Below, piece by piece: positions 1-11,365 of a stretch of DNA of 64,000 bases. This DNA comes from Periplaneta americana (Eukaryota > Arthropoda > Insecta > Blattodea > Blattidae). Position 1 is the first letter of the stretch. Every line of letters begins with the position of its first letter. A program made the translations under genes and the position numbers. Where the stretch lies: positions 127,302,621 to 127,366,620 of the forward strand of contig NC_091125.1 in assembly GCF_040183065.1 (NCBI RefSeq). Direction: 5' to 3'. The notes beneath the pieces were generated by a model. That model worked only from the letters and a program-made list of their open reading frames with translations, made no database searches and was not told the DNA's origin.

Positions 1-814
1 ATTGAATCTTAAGTGGTCTTGGGTAGATAATACATACTTTTTCCCCCTAAAGTTTGCAGCACTTTCCAATCATATCACTATTTAGCTATTCCAGGCAAAC
101 TAGGAATTCCAAAAAGCCTTTTTCAGAAATATTTATTATTAGTGTAAGACATAGCTAAGGTCCTATATTTAAATATTCTAATGTCTTATTTTCAAAAGGA
201 AAATATTTTACAAGTTTCTGGCCATTGAAACTAAGTGGTCTTGTCTACGTAATAGGTACTTTTTATTTCTCTAAGCTTGCAGCACTTACTCACAGAGAGC
301 TCACTTGTTGATGTATGTTTTTCAAGGAGTTAATGTTGAAGAAATATTTTGAGAGCCTGCAATGTTAATTCCCGAACTCCAGAATCAAGGAACTATTTAC
401 TCTCTATTCTTCTGCCATTTACTTTAAATAGTTTAAATAGTTAACCCTGTCAAGACGGATTTAACCATCATCAGCTTAAATCTTTTATGACGTAATATAC
501 TCGTATCATTTACATATTAGCGATAAAAATATCCTTCCTAAATAAAACATCAACACGGTGTCAACTAAGCAATAGTGCCTGGTGGCCACATGTGAAGAAT
601 AGAAATAAGCCACAGCTTTGTTATTGCTCTTCTGCTCTCCACTTATTTCTAAAAATATAAACCTAACCTATATATTTTATACACTCATACAATGCAGCAC
701 TATGCATCAGGTTATGTACTTCAGAATTAGGAAAGGCTACTTCTGAATAGTTTAGGCAAAAACTTGAGTCATTACTTAGCGTATTACCGACCGACTAAAC
801 CTAAAGATATTATA
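1..814. other. AT-rich stretch, nothing recognised
   Basis: No coherent open frame, inverted repeat or tRNA-like head was found on either strand. Confidence 0.5.
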
Positions 815-940
815 AAGAGTGCGCCAAAAAATGTATACACTCTTTAAGGAACGAAAACTATTTATTATATGTTTGTTTTACATTTAAATACTGATCACAT
901 TTTAGTACTGTCTTCAGTTAAGCAGATTGTTACTTTAGAT

Positions 941-2173
941 CAGCGTTTTTCAAACTATGGTCCGCGGCCCACCTGTGGTCTTCGAGTTCTGTTCTTGTGG
1001 TCCTTCAAAAAAGACAGAAGAAAATAAAATTCAAACGAATTGCGTATCACACTATAGCTCAAAATCTCAGAGTTTAGAAATGACACATGGCAATCACCTT
1101 TCATTTTTTCTCCCAGCAATATTTTATGAAATTTCTTACCCTACCCGTCTACCCACTTCTCTCTCTATTCTAAACAACAAAAGAAGGATTTAAAGCACTA
1201 TGAACGTGGCGTTTCTCGCCATCTTTTCCCTGCATATCTGGTGCTGAGCCTGTAACCCAGCCAGGGACCACCCGAATTCATAACAGAGGACCAAAGTACC
1301 GAAACTTTTCTTGTATTGATGACTTTCTTAAAAGTTTTGCCGACACTCAGTCTTCACATTGAAATGGGCATGTACACCAATAATAGAACGTGCCAAATTG
1401 CATCTTTACTTGTTGAAAATCTAGCACGTTTCTGCATTCATTTTTTTATTTGTTTTTCCAGATGACGATATAAGAAATTTTAGACTCCGCCTATTTTAAA
1501 ATCCGACAGGTTTACTTTTTACACTTGCGTGTTTCGTCTGTAAGTGCCGTTTCAATTTCGCGGATTTCTTAAAGTCGTTTGAAAGCACTTCGTAACAAAC
1601 AACGCACCGAGGCTTTGGTTCACTCTCATTGCTACACCAAGTGAACCCAAGTTCCAAATAACTCCTGTCATATTTAGGAAAGTAGTTTTTCTTTAAATAG
1701 CTACTAGTAGGACTAGATATTTCTTTAATGGCACTATAATTAATATATTTCTTCACACACAGCTTCTGAACTATTAGAACTGTCTAAATGAAGCGTATCA
1801 TCATGCTCCTTTCTTTTCAAAGATCCGGACTAAAGCCAGTTTTTTATTATTTATAATGGGCACTATTTAACAGAGACATGGACAACTACTAGCGTGTACT
1901 ACATGAGAAGGATTTCAAACAACTAAATGCTAACAAGCAAGCGATGAATCAACAATGCACAGAATTTGTTACAAGTTATTTGTGATGGGATACAAAATAT
2001 AATTACAAAAGTATTATAATTAATTAATTCTATTTCAAAATAAGTATACTGGTATTAAAATATGCTACAAAAATTATAAATTTACTTTCGAAGAGAACAA
2101 GTGTAATGTGGTCCGCGGAACTATTCTGACTTAAAAAAGTTGTCCCCACTTCAAAAAAGTTTCAGAAACGCTG
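941..2173 (-). mobile_element. Non-autonomous hAT element (1233 bp) with perfect 8-bp target duplication
   Basis: The termini are CAGCGTTTTTCAAACT on the left and, read inward from the right, CAGCGTTTCTGAAACT. Both flanks carry the 8-bp duplication CTTTAGAT (933-940 and 2174-2181), the hAT hallmark. The first bases inside each end also match (GGTCCGCGG). The only coding remnant is an N-terminal BED-type zinc finger on the minus strand (1496-1756). The catalytic core is gone, so it would have needed a transposase from another copy. Confidence 0.88.
1496..1756 (-). pseudogene. BED-type zinc-finger N-terminus of a hAT transposase
   Basis: The 86-codon frame shows Cys51-x2-Cys54 and, after a basic linker, His71-x4-His76 (CVVC ... 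HLQTKH). This is the spacing of a BED zinc finger as found at the N-terminus of ZBED/SCAND3-type hAT transposases, where it binds the element ends. It stops soon after the finger, where the RNase-H-like catalytic domain should follow. The hAT ends at 941 and 2173 enclose it. I read it as the surviving first part of an internally deleted transposase, not a host zinc-finger gene. Confidence 0.72.
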
Positions 2174-2308
2174 CTTTAGATGTTCAAAATGTTCGCCGTT
2201 GGCGGCCAGACACACAACGCAACGAAGAGCGGTCGCCGCAGCTACGTCGGTCAGCTGTAATCTCCTGGCGAAGATCCTCCAGCGTGCGCGGCTTACGTCG
2301 ATAGACAT

Positions 2309-2315
<7 letters not shown>

Positions 2316-2363
<48 letters not shown>
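2316..2363. repeat. Poly(A) tract, 48 nt
   Basis: An uninterrupted run of A at the broken end of the mariner remnant. It could be a retroposon tail or an expanded homopolymer. The next ~230 bases (2364-2594) hold nothing I recognise. Confidence 0.9.
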
Positions 2364-2364
<1 letters not shown>

Positions 2365-2596
2365 GAAAATAAAAAATCTTTTCTTGGTAATAATTTTCCC
2401 CTCTCCCCTCAAGGCATCAATTTTCCCCCGGAATGTAGGAAATTTCCCTCCATCTTACAGCACCGCTCTCTTCAATTGTTAAGAATGACGTAAGACGTTT
2501 AATTCAGTATTTCGTAGTTAAAATTGAACCCCTGCAAGGCCTTGGTCGCACTAAAAAATCTAAGATAAGGAAAAACTGTTAAATTTGTTCGATATA

Positions 2597-2900
2597 CCGG
2601 GTGAGCAGATTATGAGTTTCCCGTGCTACACTCAGGGCTGCATGGGCCGCGCAGCCTGTACTTACGGACGTACGGCAACACGAGTCCGCGCTTTACTATA
2701 GAAGTATTCTTTCACCAGAAATTACACACCACACTCCTATTTTTTTTGCTGGGAAAGACCCCGAAGAGATTTTCTAGACGATGCCCCATGTCATCGAGAA
2801 ATTTCCTCAGTGAGCACTGCTCGTCGTTGTCTTCGCTTCTTACCTCGAACACTCCCCGATTGACCAAGCGGGGCCAGAAACTCATAATCTGTTCACCCAG
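2597..2900. mobile_element. MITE with 24-bp inverted ends and TA duplication
   Basis: The left end reads CCGGGTGAGCAGATTATGAG and the right end, read inward, CTGGGTGAACAGATTATGAG. Both continue with TTTC, giving 24 bp with 2 mismatches. TA flanks each side (2595-2596, 2901-2902). The 304-bp interior has an open frame but no recognisable transposase. TA plus short inverted ends suggests a Tc1/mariner-type non-autonomous element. Confidence 0.7.
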
Positions 2901-2969
2901 TATTTTAAATGGAAACGATATCTGTTATTTTAAATTAAGAAAAAAGATGCCGACAAGTCACGGCGGCAA

Positions 2970-3144
2970 TTCGACGATCGTCACGACGACGATATGACAA
3001 CAGCGATGGCAACATTGGCAATGACGAAGACAATGATAACGATAACATCGAATAAGATGATGATATGATGATAATTATAACAGCGATGGAGATAGTGACA
3101 TTGATTATTATTGATAATGATTTAATTGATGATAATGTTGATAA
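2970..3144. repeat. GAT/GAC-rich low-complexity DNA
   Basis: Irregular GATGAT, GACGAC and GATAAC units. The open frames on both strands here follow from the composition and are not genes. Confidence 0.75.
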
Positions 3145-3524
3145 GGTGACCATACATCCCCATTAATCGGAACTGCCCCGTTTTTGAGTCTTGAAAAACC
3201 TATCCCGACTTTTTTTTTCTTCAACAAATAGCTTTTGTCCAGATTCTTGGCGCAAGTTTGGAAGTTATAAACTTTTCACAATTGTGTCGATAAATTTTAC
3301 CTATAATACTTTCATACTGTCGACATTGGAGATAATTTTCTTTATGCTATAGATTTTATCTATTAATGATAATTTTTAGGTTGGTAGGCCTAATAGCTGT
3401 TTTGTTTATCGACAGAACGATAATATTCGCGATTTTTTGTTTAGTTGCCAAGTTCAGCTACGGTTTTAATCAATTTTATGCGTGTTTATAGTGAACATTA
3501 TAACTGTCTTTTACTCTTATAAGA

Positions 3525-3698
3525 ATGCCAAAGGGGCCATGCGAATTTACAGAAGAGCTTGAAAAGAAATTTCCTTGTTTTAGAGCTGCGGCAAGTAACT
3601 ATTCAGATGAATATAGTAACTGTAATGATTTTTATTCATATTTTCTTGCAAAACTTGAATTGCTGAGTGCAATAGAAATTTATTTTCTTTTATTTTAG
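3525..3698 (+). pseudogene. N-terminal fragment of a hAT-type transposase
   Basis: Starts MPKGPCEFTEELEKKFPCF and runs 57 codons before a stop lying inside a SINE. The pattern of a short basic start, then FTEEL, then a K-F-P-F-like stretch, is what many animal hAT transposases show just before their first zinc finger. No Cys/His finger or catalytic region follows. A guess from sequence style; it could be coincidence. Confidence 0.4.
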
Positions 3699-3943
3699 TA
3701 GGTTATTTTACGACGCTTTTTCAACATCTTAGGTTATTTAGCGTCTGAATGAGATGAAGGTGATAATGCCAATGAAATGAGTCCGGGATCCAACACCGAA
3801 AGTTACCCAGCATTTGCTCATATTGGGTTGAGGGAAAACCCCGGAAATAACCTCAACCAGGTAACTTGCCCCGACCGGGAATAGAACTCGGGCCACCTGG
3901 TTTCGCGGCTAGACGCGCTAACCGTTACTCCACAGGTGTGGAC
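3684..3943 (-). mobile_element. tRNA-derived SINE, family A, with 13-bp target duplication
   Basis: Flanked by AATAGAAATTTAT at 3671-3683 and 3944-3956. The tRNA-like head lies at the right (minus strand): an A-box-like GTGGAGTAACGGTTAGCGCG and a B-box-like GAGTTCTATTCCCGG. The body contains ACCCAGCATTTGCTCATATT, shared with the copy at 35850. No coding. Confidence 0.88.
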
Positions 3944-4285
3944 AATAGAAATTTATGTTAAGTATGATTGGAGTAAAGAAAGTACTGTAAATAAACCCCT
4001 ACAGAAGCCTAATTTTTTACTCGAGCTAAATATTAATAAGCTTGAAATTGCATTTAATTTCGTCTTATTGCTATAATACTGTTTTTAACAAGTATAATTT
4101 GAAATCATTAACATTTTTCCTTCTTTTAGTATTAATTACGTTTCATTTTGGTTTATGTATCCGTCATATGATTAAATCAAATAAATACTGGATTAAAAAA
4201 GAAACATGGTGTCCACTTTTTCCCTAAAGAAAGTGACTGATGTCCCTCTTTCACTCAAAGGAATTATGGTCATTCTAGATGTTGA

Positions 4286-4539
4286 CCTAGATCATATATG
4301 TAACAGATAGGTCGGCCTTATAGGCTTTGACGTTAACATCTTTTGTCAGGTTTACTACGCTGCCATCTAGTTGTTACATAAGGAGTCACGTCATAATTCC
4401 CATTTGAATTGCATTAGCGACTGTACTGCCATCTCGTGTTCGTTTACGGCGGACGTGTGGCGATCCTGGTGATTGTTCTCTTCAAAGTGCTGCCGATTTT
4501 AACATAGCGATGAGTTATCTGTTACATATGTGATCTAGG
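4286..4539. mobile_element. MITE, 254 bp, 24-bp inverted ends
   Basis: The left end CCTAGATCATATATGTAACA and the inward-read right end CCTAGATCACATATGTAACA both continue GATA, with one mismatch in 24. The interior is non-coding. No convincing target duplication beyond a shared TTGA on each side, so the superfamily is open. Confidence 0.72.
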
Positions 4540-5303
4540 ATTTTGATCATGATGACGACTATGAGGAAAACTAATGTTACTTATAGACCAATAACGGAAG
4601 TGACGATGATACAAATATCTTTCTTAACTTCCTTATTGGCGTTATTCAATGTGCGAACGTGCGTGAGAACGGAGCTTGCACTAGGTTATATCTTATGCGC
4701 AACTTGTTTTATTAGAAGCCATGTAGTGTGAACTGAACATCGCTGCTACATGAAAAACAATAAACCACACACACTTCCTTCAATGACTGTGGGAAATCAT
4801 TCCAAGACTTGATCGCATCCGAAACAAATGTTTACCAGCAGACGCCACTTGGAAACCACATTCTTTATCAAGATTTAGTGTAAAACCTCAAGGCTACAGA
4901 GTTAAACGCTGAGAATTGTACATAGAACGTAATTAAAAAGAATAACACTCAGTTATATACGCATAATTTACTTGTTTACGATGTTCTTGTGGTTTTTCAA
5001 TCTAATACAATTTTAATACAAACGAATTATTTATTACAAGAGGAATGTGACACGTAACACTATTGTGTTGCGAGCGACACTGACTCATCAATGTCAATAA
5101 CTGGCCATGAAGTCTCGGTCGTTCATTGATACATTGCGTGAGCTAGTTCATACACTTTAAGGTCAGCACTCTATGAAGGACGTCATAAGTTCCACTCAAC
5201 GATTGCTGCTGTGTAACATCTGGTGGAAAATAATTTATAATCGGAGCAAACATTTGAAAGTCTGTATTGAAAATGTTTTTCACACTAGTAACTGTTAAAA
5301 GGT
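4540..5303. other. No recognised feature
   Basis: AT-rich, with short chance frames only. Confidence 0.5.
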
Positions 5304-5765
5304 CCACGGTTGTGGCTGAGGGGTTAGTGAGTCTAATTCCGAACGAAGCGGTCCTGGGTTTGATTCCCGGTCAGGACGAGTTGCCTGGGTGAGGTTCTTT
5401 CGGGGTTTTTCCCTCACTCCTATGAATGAATATCAGGTAACTTTATCAGGCGATTGGAACGCCACTCATCTTCGCCACTTCCTTTCCTCCCCCATCATCC
5501 TTTCCTCATCATCTCGTTTCTGGCTTTTCAGATCACTCTACAGGCGGCCTCCCGAAGCTACTGGCTCTCTCGACCGCCCTCCGTGGAACGTAGTTAAGCG
5601 ACGTTGGATGGCTTCTGCAACGAGCAACCGAGGCGGACCTACTCGGGGAAAGATTTCTCCTAAGACCGACAAGGGGACCTTGGGGGAAGTTGCCGAAGCA
5701 CGAATGATATATGGATTTCTGTCGGCTGTAGGGACCGGTCGTTAAGGGAGTCATGTGGTTAGGTC
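5304..5765 (+). mobile_element. tRNA-derived SINE with long body
   Basis: The head (5304-5375) has A-box-like TGGCTGAGGGGTTAGTGAGT and B-box GGGTTTGATTCCCGG, then GACGAG, a junction seen in family A (see 57.5 kb). The body is GC-richer than its surroundings and includes a C/T-rich stretch (5460-5530). The 3' limit is uncertain. Long frames on both strands across it reflect base composition. Confidence 0.7.
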
Positions 5766-8559
5766 GGTGCGCGTAGGGGATCTGTGGCATGCAACTCAGT
5801 CTATATCGAGGGTTAGAGCAGTAGATCTCAACAGATCGCAGTACTGGGCCATCCGTGCTCTCCTCAGTTAAATTCCATTCCAAATTCCAAGTGTTAAAAG
5901 CAATCACTTTCCGCACGTTACCCTATAATAACCCATTTTTGAAACTCTTGCTAGAACTAAATGTTCTACTTTTGCAAACGACTGGCTAAAAAGTTATATG
6001 TTAGGCACCTGAAGTATCAATCCCGACGGGAACAGAATTTTATTAATGAAAACACAAAATAAAAAAATGGATACACATTCCATTTTCCCGTGACATAAAT
6101 ATTATAGACGAGACATGTCGATGCTTCTTCATTAAAATTCTTTAAAGGTGCAAAAAATCTTATTCTCTCTTTATTCTCCCTCGGCTGCAATTTTGCCCGC
6201 ATATACAAAGAAATTGACTCTCCTGCAACATTTTCTCCTTCTTTCCTTCGTTCTTGCCAAGATTCGTTTTGAAATATCAATGGTAGCCAACATTCTGGCA
6301 CAGACTCTTTTCAGTACAATTGTTATTCCGCTTGCAGCCTCTTCTGACATTAACTTCATGCATATTATGCACTTTCACGTCCTTGACTATGAATAGCTTT
6401 ATGGTGTCTTACCTTGCGCGATTGAAAGACAATGCATTTAGAAACGGTGACAGCAGATAGTAACAGTACGATCTTGAATACTCAAATTGCTATGTACCAA
6501 CTAACTTTAAGCCACTGTGTTCAAGTCGAGGCCGAGTCTAAGATGAGAGTGTAGCATATATATATATATATATAATACAGTAGTAAGTTGTAGTTGAATT
6601 CCAAATAATTCAATAACATATATCCAAAATATGTCAAGAAATACTCATACTTTCGAGAAAATCATTATAAAAATAATTTATTATTTCATTTCAAGTTATA
6701 AGACAAGAATGAAGAGAGGGAATTTGGAGAAAACATGTGTAACCAGAAGAGTCAAAATGTTCAAATCTTAAAGTGGCGGTTAACAAAATTCTACAGCATC
6801 AAATTCCTCGTTATCATTATTTCATTTCGAAGTTTCAGAATAGAGAGAGGCAGTTTGCAATTTCATGTAAATAATAATGCAGAAAATAGAATGCACAAGT
6901 AAAGGAATCGCATAGGTAGATAATATTTGCGCTTGATATACATGTACAATGTGATAACATAACATGTTAACAAGTTCTGTTTGCAAAATATACAAATAAG
7001 GTGCATTTTCTAATAAAATATTATTATCCACCGTGTGAAAGTTGAATGCACTCAGTCCTCTGTCTCATATACAGTAGGTCTGCCAGACATTTAAAATACG
7101 TATGAAAACGTGAGCATCGTTCTAAAAACAACGACTGGTCGACTATTGAACAGAAACGAAAATTAAAACAAACGGTTTATTATATAAAGCCTTCCTTACA
7201 ACCATTATTTCTCTCTTTAGTCATCATAACATGTTTCTTAGCATAACAGAAGTTTTTAAATGTCTTGGTCAAAGAAATTTGTCTCCATCGAAGACAGGAA
7301 ATTCTTCATCGTTGTTTTCCGGTCCAAAGTCAGTTACGAAAGACTTGATCGTAGAAACTGTTTTGAGGTGCACAAAGAGGTAAATATCCGCGGTATTCAC
7401 GTCGGAACTGTACGATGATTGGTCGAAAGTTCCACTTTGGAAGTCGAAACTGTTTAAAGGTAGTTAAAAGAACCTCGCTGGATGGTTGCTTAAGAGCATA
7501 TAATCCAATACCCTTTACTTTGAATACTAAAAATTTGCTCCAAAACAGACATTATTTATGAAACAGTATTTGTGTATATTTCCACGTAATGCCAGGAAAC
7601 GAACCACGGACCCAGATGATTGGGAAGCGCACTCGCTATTCTTTAAATCATAATGGCATACCTCTATTTTATAACGTCATCAAACTATGACCGAAGAACA
7701 CCAAAGAATTCTGAAAAATTCCTACAGTGTACCTATATTATTTTGTCCCGAAAATTTACCGGGAATCAAATCGTTGTCTTTTGTTAAAAAAAAAGTCGCC
7801 TGCTAAATGAGATACAATCGTGTCCTTATGAACATTGAGCAATCAAAATAAACAATAAATCAGACTACTAAAAAACCGGTTTTTTATTATACCGGTATCT
7901 TGCTGGTCTACTGCATGCGTCTCAAGGTAAAAGCAGCGAAGTTTTTCCTTATGACTTCTAAGAATTCTGCATTTGCAAACATTACAAGCCACTGCCAGTG
8001 ATAAGGCTTTCAAGAATTTTAACCATCTTAAATGGAACTGTCAGGTGTTGAAAGATGTGCAGTACATTACATCTCTGCTGTTGGTTTATCAGTATTTTTT
8101 TTTCTATTTGCCTGCCAAACTGTGAAGGTTTGTAGGTCTACGCCCTATACTAACCGCTTCACTTATCTGCAAAATAAAACATTATTCACACATTCGTTCT
8201 TTTAAATAATCGTGGCCAGTTACGTAACACTGACGTACACATTAACAGTAAAGTACAGAAAAATAAACTGGTTGGGTTTTCTCCGAAGTTTTCCCCAATC
8301 GTTCGGCAAATTCCATGTAATCTATGGCGAATCCTCGATCTCACTTCATCTCGCCAAAAAAATTGTACAACTCTTGAATTGTTGGACATCTTAAAGCTTC
8401 AATGCGAGTGTAAGGTCTATAGAATACAATAAGTGAAATGACATGACATGACATGACAGGATATGAAACATTACCATAAAAAATCGATGATCTCTTCCTT
8501 CCAAGCCTACATATTTCAAAATAAATATGCATTTCATATACCTTCCAGGCTAGATTATA
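5766..8559. other. Long stretch without recognised genes
   Basis: Holds a short (AT)n run at 6556-6574 and ATGAC pentamers near 8438-8458. I see no transposase motif, inverted repeat pair or splice-framed exon. Confidence 0.45.
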
Positions 8560-8568
8560 TCTACCACC

Positions 8569-8803
8569 TGGTCGACCTGGTTGGCAACTTGGTATAGCGC
8601 TCGCCTTCTATGCCCAAGGTTGCGGGTTCGATCCCGGGCCAGGTCGATGGCATTTAAGTGTGCTTAAATGCGACAGGTTCATGTCAGTAGATTTACTGGC
8701 ATGTAAAAGAACTCCTGCGGGACAAAATTCCGGCACATCCGGCGACGCTGATATAACCTCTGCAGTTGCGAGCGTCGTTAAATAAAACATAACTTTTTTT
8801 AAC
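8569..8803 (+). mobile_element. tRNA-derived SINE, family C, with target duplication
   Basis: Flanked by TCTACCACC at 8560-8568 and 8804-8812. The head has A-box-like TGGCAACTTGGTATAGCGC and B-box GGGTTCGATCCC. The body runs through ACTCCTGCGGGACAAAATTC to a TTAAATAAAACATAACT end. A near-identical copy lies at 31359-31583, so the family is relatively young. Confidence 0.92.
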
Positions 8804-8812
8804 TCTACCACC

Positions 8813-9200
8813 AGCCACCAGTGTAGCTCAGGCAGTAGCGCGTCGCAGAGTCATTAATTCATTCAGTGTTCTCCAATTTTTCCTATTTTCTGCCTTCCTC
8901 TTATCAGGCCATGTTTACAGTCTTTCCTGGGAAAAATAAATGCGGTAGCTTCCCGTTGCTTTCCGCACACCACTCTCTCTTTTCGCGTACCACTCTCGGA
9001 GTATGAGTTCGATTTCCACTAGGATTAATTATCTGCTTCGGTTTTTCCGAGGTTTTATTCAACTGTAAGAAGAATGTCAAGTTACCCTATGGAGAACCCT
9101 CCGCTTCATCCCATCAAATACCATCTTGCTGTCACTAAATCCATCGACGCAAAATAACCTATTGTTGATATAATGTCATTAAACAACCTAATAAAAAAGA
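8813..9200 (+). mobile_element. tRNA-derived SINE, family B, diverged
   Basis: Begins with CCACCAGTGTAGCTCAGGCA (A-box-like), and later GGTTTTTCCGAGGTTTT, ATCCCATCAAATACCATCTT and CACTAAATCCATCGACGC match the family B body seen in the opposite strand at 24.2, 28.1 and 29.5 kb. About 200 unrelated bases (8855-9040) separate head and body. It abuts the downstream duplication of the family C SINE. Confidence 0.6.
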
Positions 9201-9379
9201 AGAATGAACCAAGGATCCTGCTTACCCATATGATGTAAATGAGCTCATCTGCAACACAGTGGGATCCCGAACAGAGCTTAGAACAGCGGCTCGTTTGTAT
9301 GGACAGGCTTCAGAAAAGATAACTGTCTGACTGGGAAAGTATATATGCTCTTTCCATTCTAAGGTCCATGCAATCTCAA

Positions 9380-9600
9380 TCTGTGCTCTTCTGATATCCA
9401 GGCAGTTGTTACGGTGCTTATAGCATTTAAAACGATATCTAATTTGTATTAGAATGTCCGAGAACTCTTCATTTTATAACCACTCTCCAAACTAGTCCGT
9501 CTTATTTGGGTTTCTGGACATGAGACAGTCAATGGTAATGAAATAGCAGACGAACTTGCGAAAAAGGGTTCATGAACCTTTATACGGAATTCCTATTAGG
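9380..9600 (+). pseudogene. RNase H domain remnant of a non-LTR retrotransposon
   Basis: Codons 9498-9575 read RLIWVSGHETVNGNEIADEL then AKKGS, ending at a stop. W-x-GH followed by GNE-x-AD-x-LA is the C-terminal half of the RNase H domain carried by jockey, R1 and related LINEs; the D of EIAD and the H of SGH are core positions. Upstream sequence from about 9380 resembles the preceding part of the domain but holds stops and frameshifts. The integrase-like or host RNase H alternative is unlikely because of the WVxGH ... GNExAD spacing. Confidence 0.65.
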
Positions 9601-9689
9601 GATATCCTGAACTAGCACCAACAGATAGCGCACGTGTACTTTGAGTGATGCGCTTTGCGTGTGCATTTGTTTTCCGGTATATAAACATA

Positions 9690-10028
9690 ATGGGCCATAT
9701 TCATAGACATTCTTAGCGTGGGCTTCCGGTGGATGATCAGCGAACTCACGTTTTTCGTATTCATAAACCAGTGTTAGCGATATGATATGATATATGAATC
9801 CTGTACAAGTAATCAGTCGATAACCGGGGCTAGTTTAGCACGCTCGCAGCGCGGACTAGCAAAATGTGTATGCATAGCACCCTGAGGAATAACGTAGTGT
9901 ATTAGTGCATTAAATACTCTTAAAAACAACTCAAAATGCCAAATGTTTGTTGTATTCCTATTTGTGAAAACCAGGGAAAGCCTTTTCTCTTCATTCAGAT
10001 CCCGAAATATTCCAAATACATGCTTTAA
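9690..10028 (+). mobile_element. Possible DNA-transposon end with a short THAP-like frame
   Basis: Two related motifs, ATTCATAGACATTCTTAGCG (about 9700) and ATTCATAAACCAGTGTTAGCG (about 9761), sit just upstream of a 30-codon frame at 9936-10028 that starts MPNVCCIPICENQGKPFLF. A CCxPxC start followed by a hydrophobic stretch and IPK is how many THAP zinc fingers begin, and THAP fingers occur in P-type transposases. The rest of the C2CH finger is missing. Weak call. Confidence 0.3.
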
Positions 10029-10890
10029 AGCTTAAAAAAATGTAACTAATTAAATTGCGCCTCGAAATAATTACTTCAAGTAAGGAACTGCTAGCTACAG
10101 TTTAATTCTGGAAGAGGGAAAAGAAAAATTAATACAATCATGTGCAACCTCGACAGCAAGCTATGTTAGCTTAAATTATATTCCATACTTCTAGGAGTCT
10201 TCGAAGTTTACGCCAACATTTTACGCCTGCAGTAAACTTTCGATTAACTGGGATGATTATTATCCAGGATGATTCATGCTGAAATCCATTTCGTGAATAA
10301 TGTTTTCAATGTGATGTAGACTAATTATTAAAACCGTGTTTTTACTTCCAATTTTCAAAACCATCCTACATAGTATTCAAAATTGCATATCCTTAACCTA
10401 CAAAACGCACGAATAATTGTGGTACTACTGCGATCATATTATAATCTTACCAAACATTGCATCTGATCTTTCTGCAACTAGAGAAAAAATACTAGGAATT
10501 CAATCTTGATAGTCCCTTCCCTATAAAAAAAAAAGCTTCCTTTGCTATTGCTATCCTCCTTTTGACTTCTTGGCGTTTTAGAAAATTCAAATACGTCAAT
10601 TTCTTGGCTCAGCTATTCTCAAATCGAAGATGTAACACAGGTGATACTGGGGACCTTGAAATCTTGTATTAAAAAGGCAGGTCTCCTGTAACTTTACAGA
10701 TTTCTGGGACACAGTATGCCCATTTAACGACCTACGTGCAAAGGCCACTTTTAAAAGGAGATCACAACCCAATTTTACATTTATTCACTGAAGTCCTCAT
10801 CTTTACCAGTGAGGTTATTAACTTCCGTCATAAGTGATGGATATCTGATCTCGTCTATTTTCTATGCAAACTTAAGTTTTTTTATATGTG
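10029..10890. other. No recognised feature
   Basis: AT-rich, no coding or repeat structure noted. Confidence 0.45.
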
Positions 10891-10922
<32 letters not shown>

Positions 10923-11336
10923 GGCTTTTAAGGAACCCGGAGGTTCATTGCCGCCCTCACATAAGCCCGCCATTGGTCCCTGTCCTGAGCAAGATTAATC
11001 CAGTCTCTACCATCATATCCCACCTCCCTCAAATCCATTTTAATATTATCTTCCCATCTACGTCTCGGCCTCTCCAAAGGTCTTTTCCTCTCCGGCCTCC
11101 CAACTAACACTCTATATGCATTTCTGGATTCGCCCATATGTGCTTCATGCCCTGCCCATCTCAAACGTCTGGATTTAATGTTCCTAATTATGTCAGGTGA
11201 AGGATACAATGCGTGCAGTTCTGCGTTGTGTAACTTTCTCCATTCTCCCGTAACTTCATCCCTCTTAGCCCCAAATATTTTCCTAAGAACCTTTTTCTCA
11301 AAAACCCTCAAACTCAGTTCCTCTCTCAAAGTGAGA
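10891..11336 (-). mobile_element. RTE-like LINE, copy A (5'-truncated)
   Basis: Minus-strand reading frame 10928-11365 ends, after AAMNLRVP and a stop, in a (TTAC)n run at 10891-10921, the element's 3' tail. It covers only the C-terminal ~135 residues of the family: [40 protein letters not shown] and [20 protein letters not shown]. Microsatellite tails and almost no 3' UTR are typical of the RTE clade; that placement is inference. The reverse transcriptase core is missing. Homology stops near 11336. Confidence 0.85.
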
Positions 11337-11365
11337 GTATTTTTAGAATTTATCAGGCGTAGCAT

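Larger units (their letters stand above)
815..2311 (-). mobile_element. Mariner-like element remnant, 3' end, split by a hAT insertion
   Basis: The left edge (about 815-845) carries GCGCCAAAAAATGTATACAC, nearly the same inverted terminus as the mariner at 55436-56779. On the minus strand, 2174-2311 translates to the C-terminal end of a mariner transposase: a VYRRKP block, then, after a one-base frameshift, a stretch ending GEHFEH just before the stop. This parallels VYRRKPATL and GGHFEQ in the 55.6-kb copy. The hAT at 941-2173 interrupts the last codons. The 5' part is missing, and a poly(A) run starts where homology ends. Clearly dead. Confidence 0.7.
3145..4274 (+). mobile_element. hAT-like element remnant interrupted by a SINE
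   Basis: GGTGACCATA at 3145-3154 and its near-inverse TATGGTCATT at 4265-4274 look like short hAT-type ends. Flanks share TGTTGA but not a clean 8-bp duplication. Inside is a short N-terminal transposase frame (3525-3698), cut by a SINE at 3684. Confidence 0.45.

Noticed and set aside
5533-5916. 127-codon frame on the minus strand
   Set aside because: Lies across a SINE body; the frame is open because of base composition.
8615-8660. tRNA gene from the clean B-box
   Set aside because: No acceptor stem or anticodon arm folds; it is the head of a SINE with a second identical copy and target duplications. The same holds for the other tRNA-like hits.
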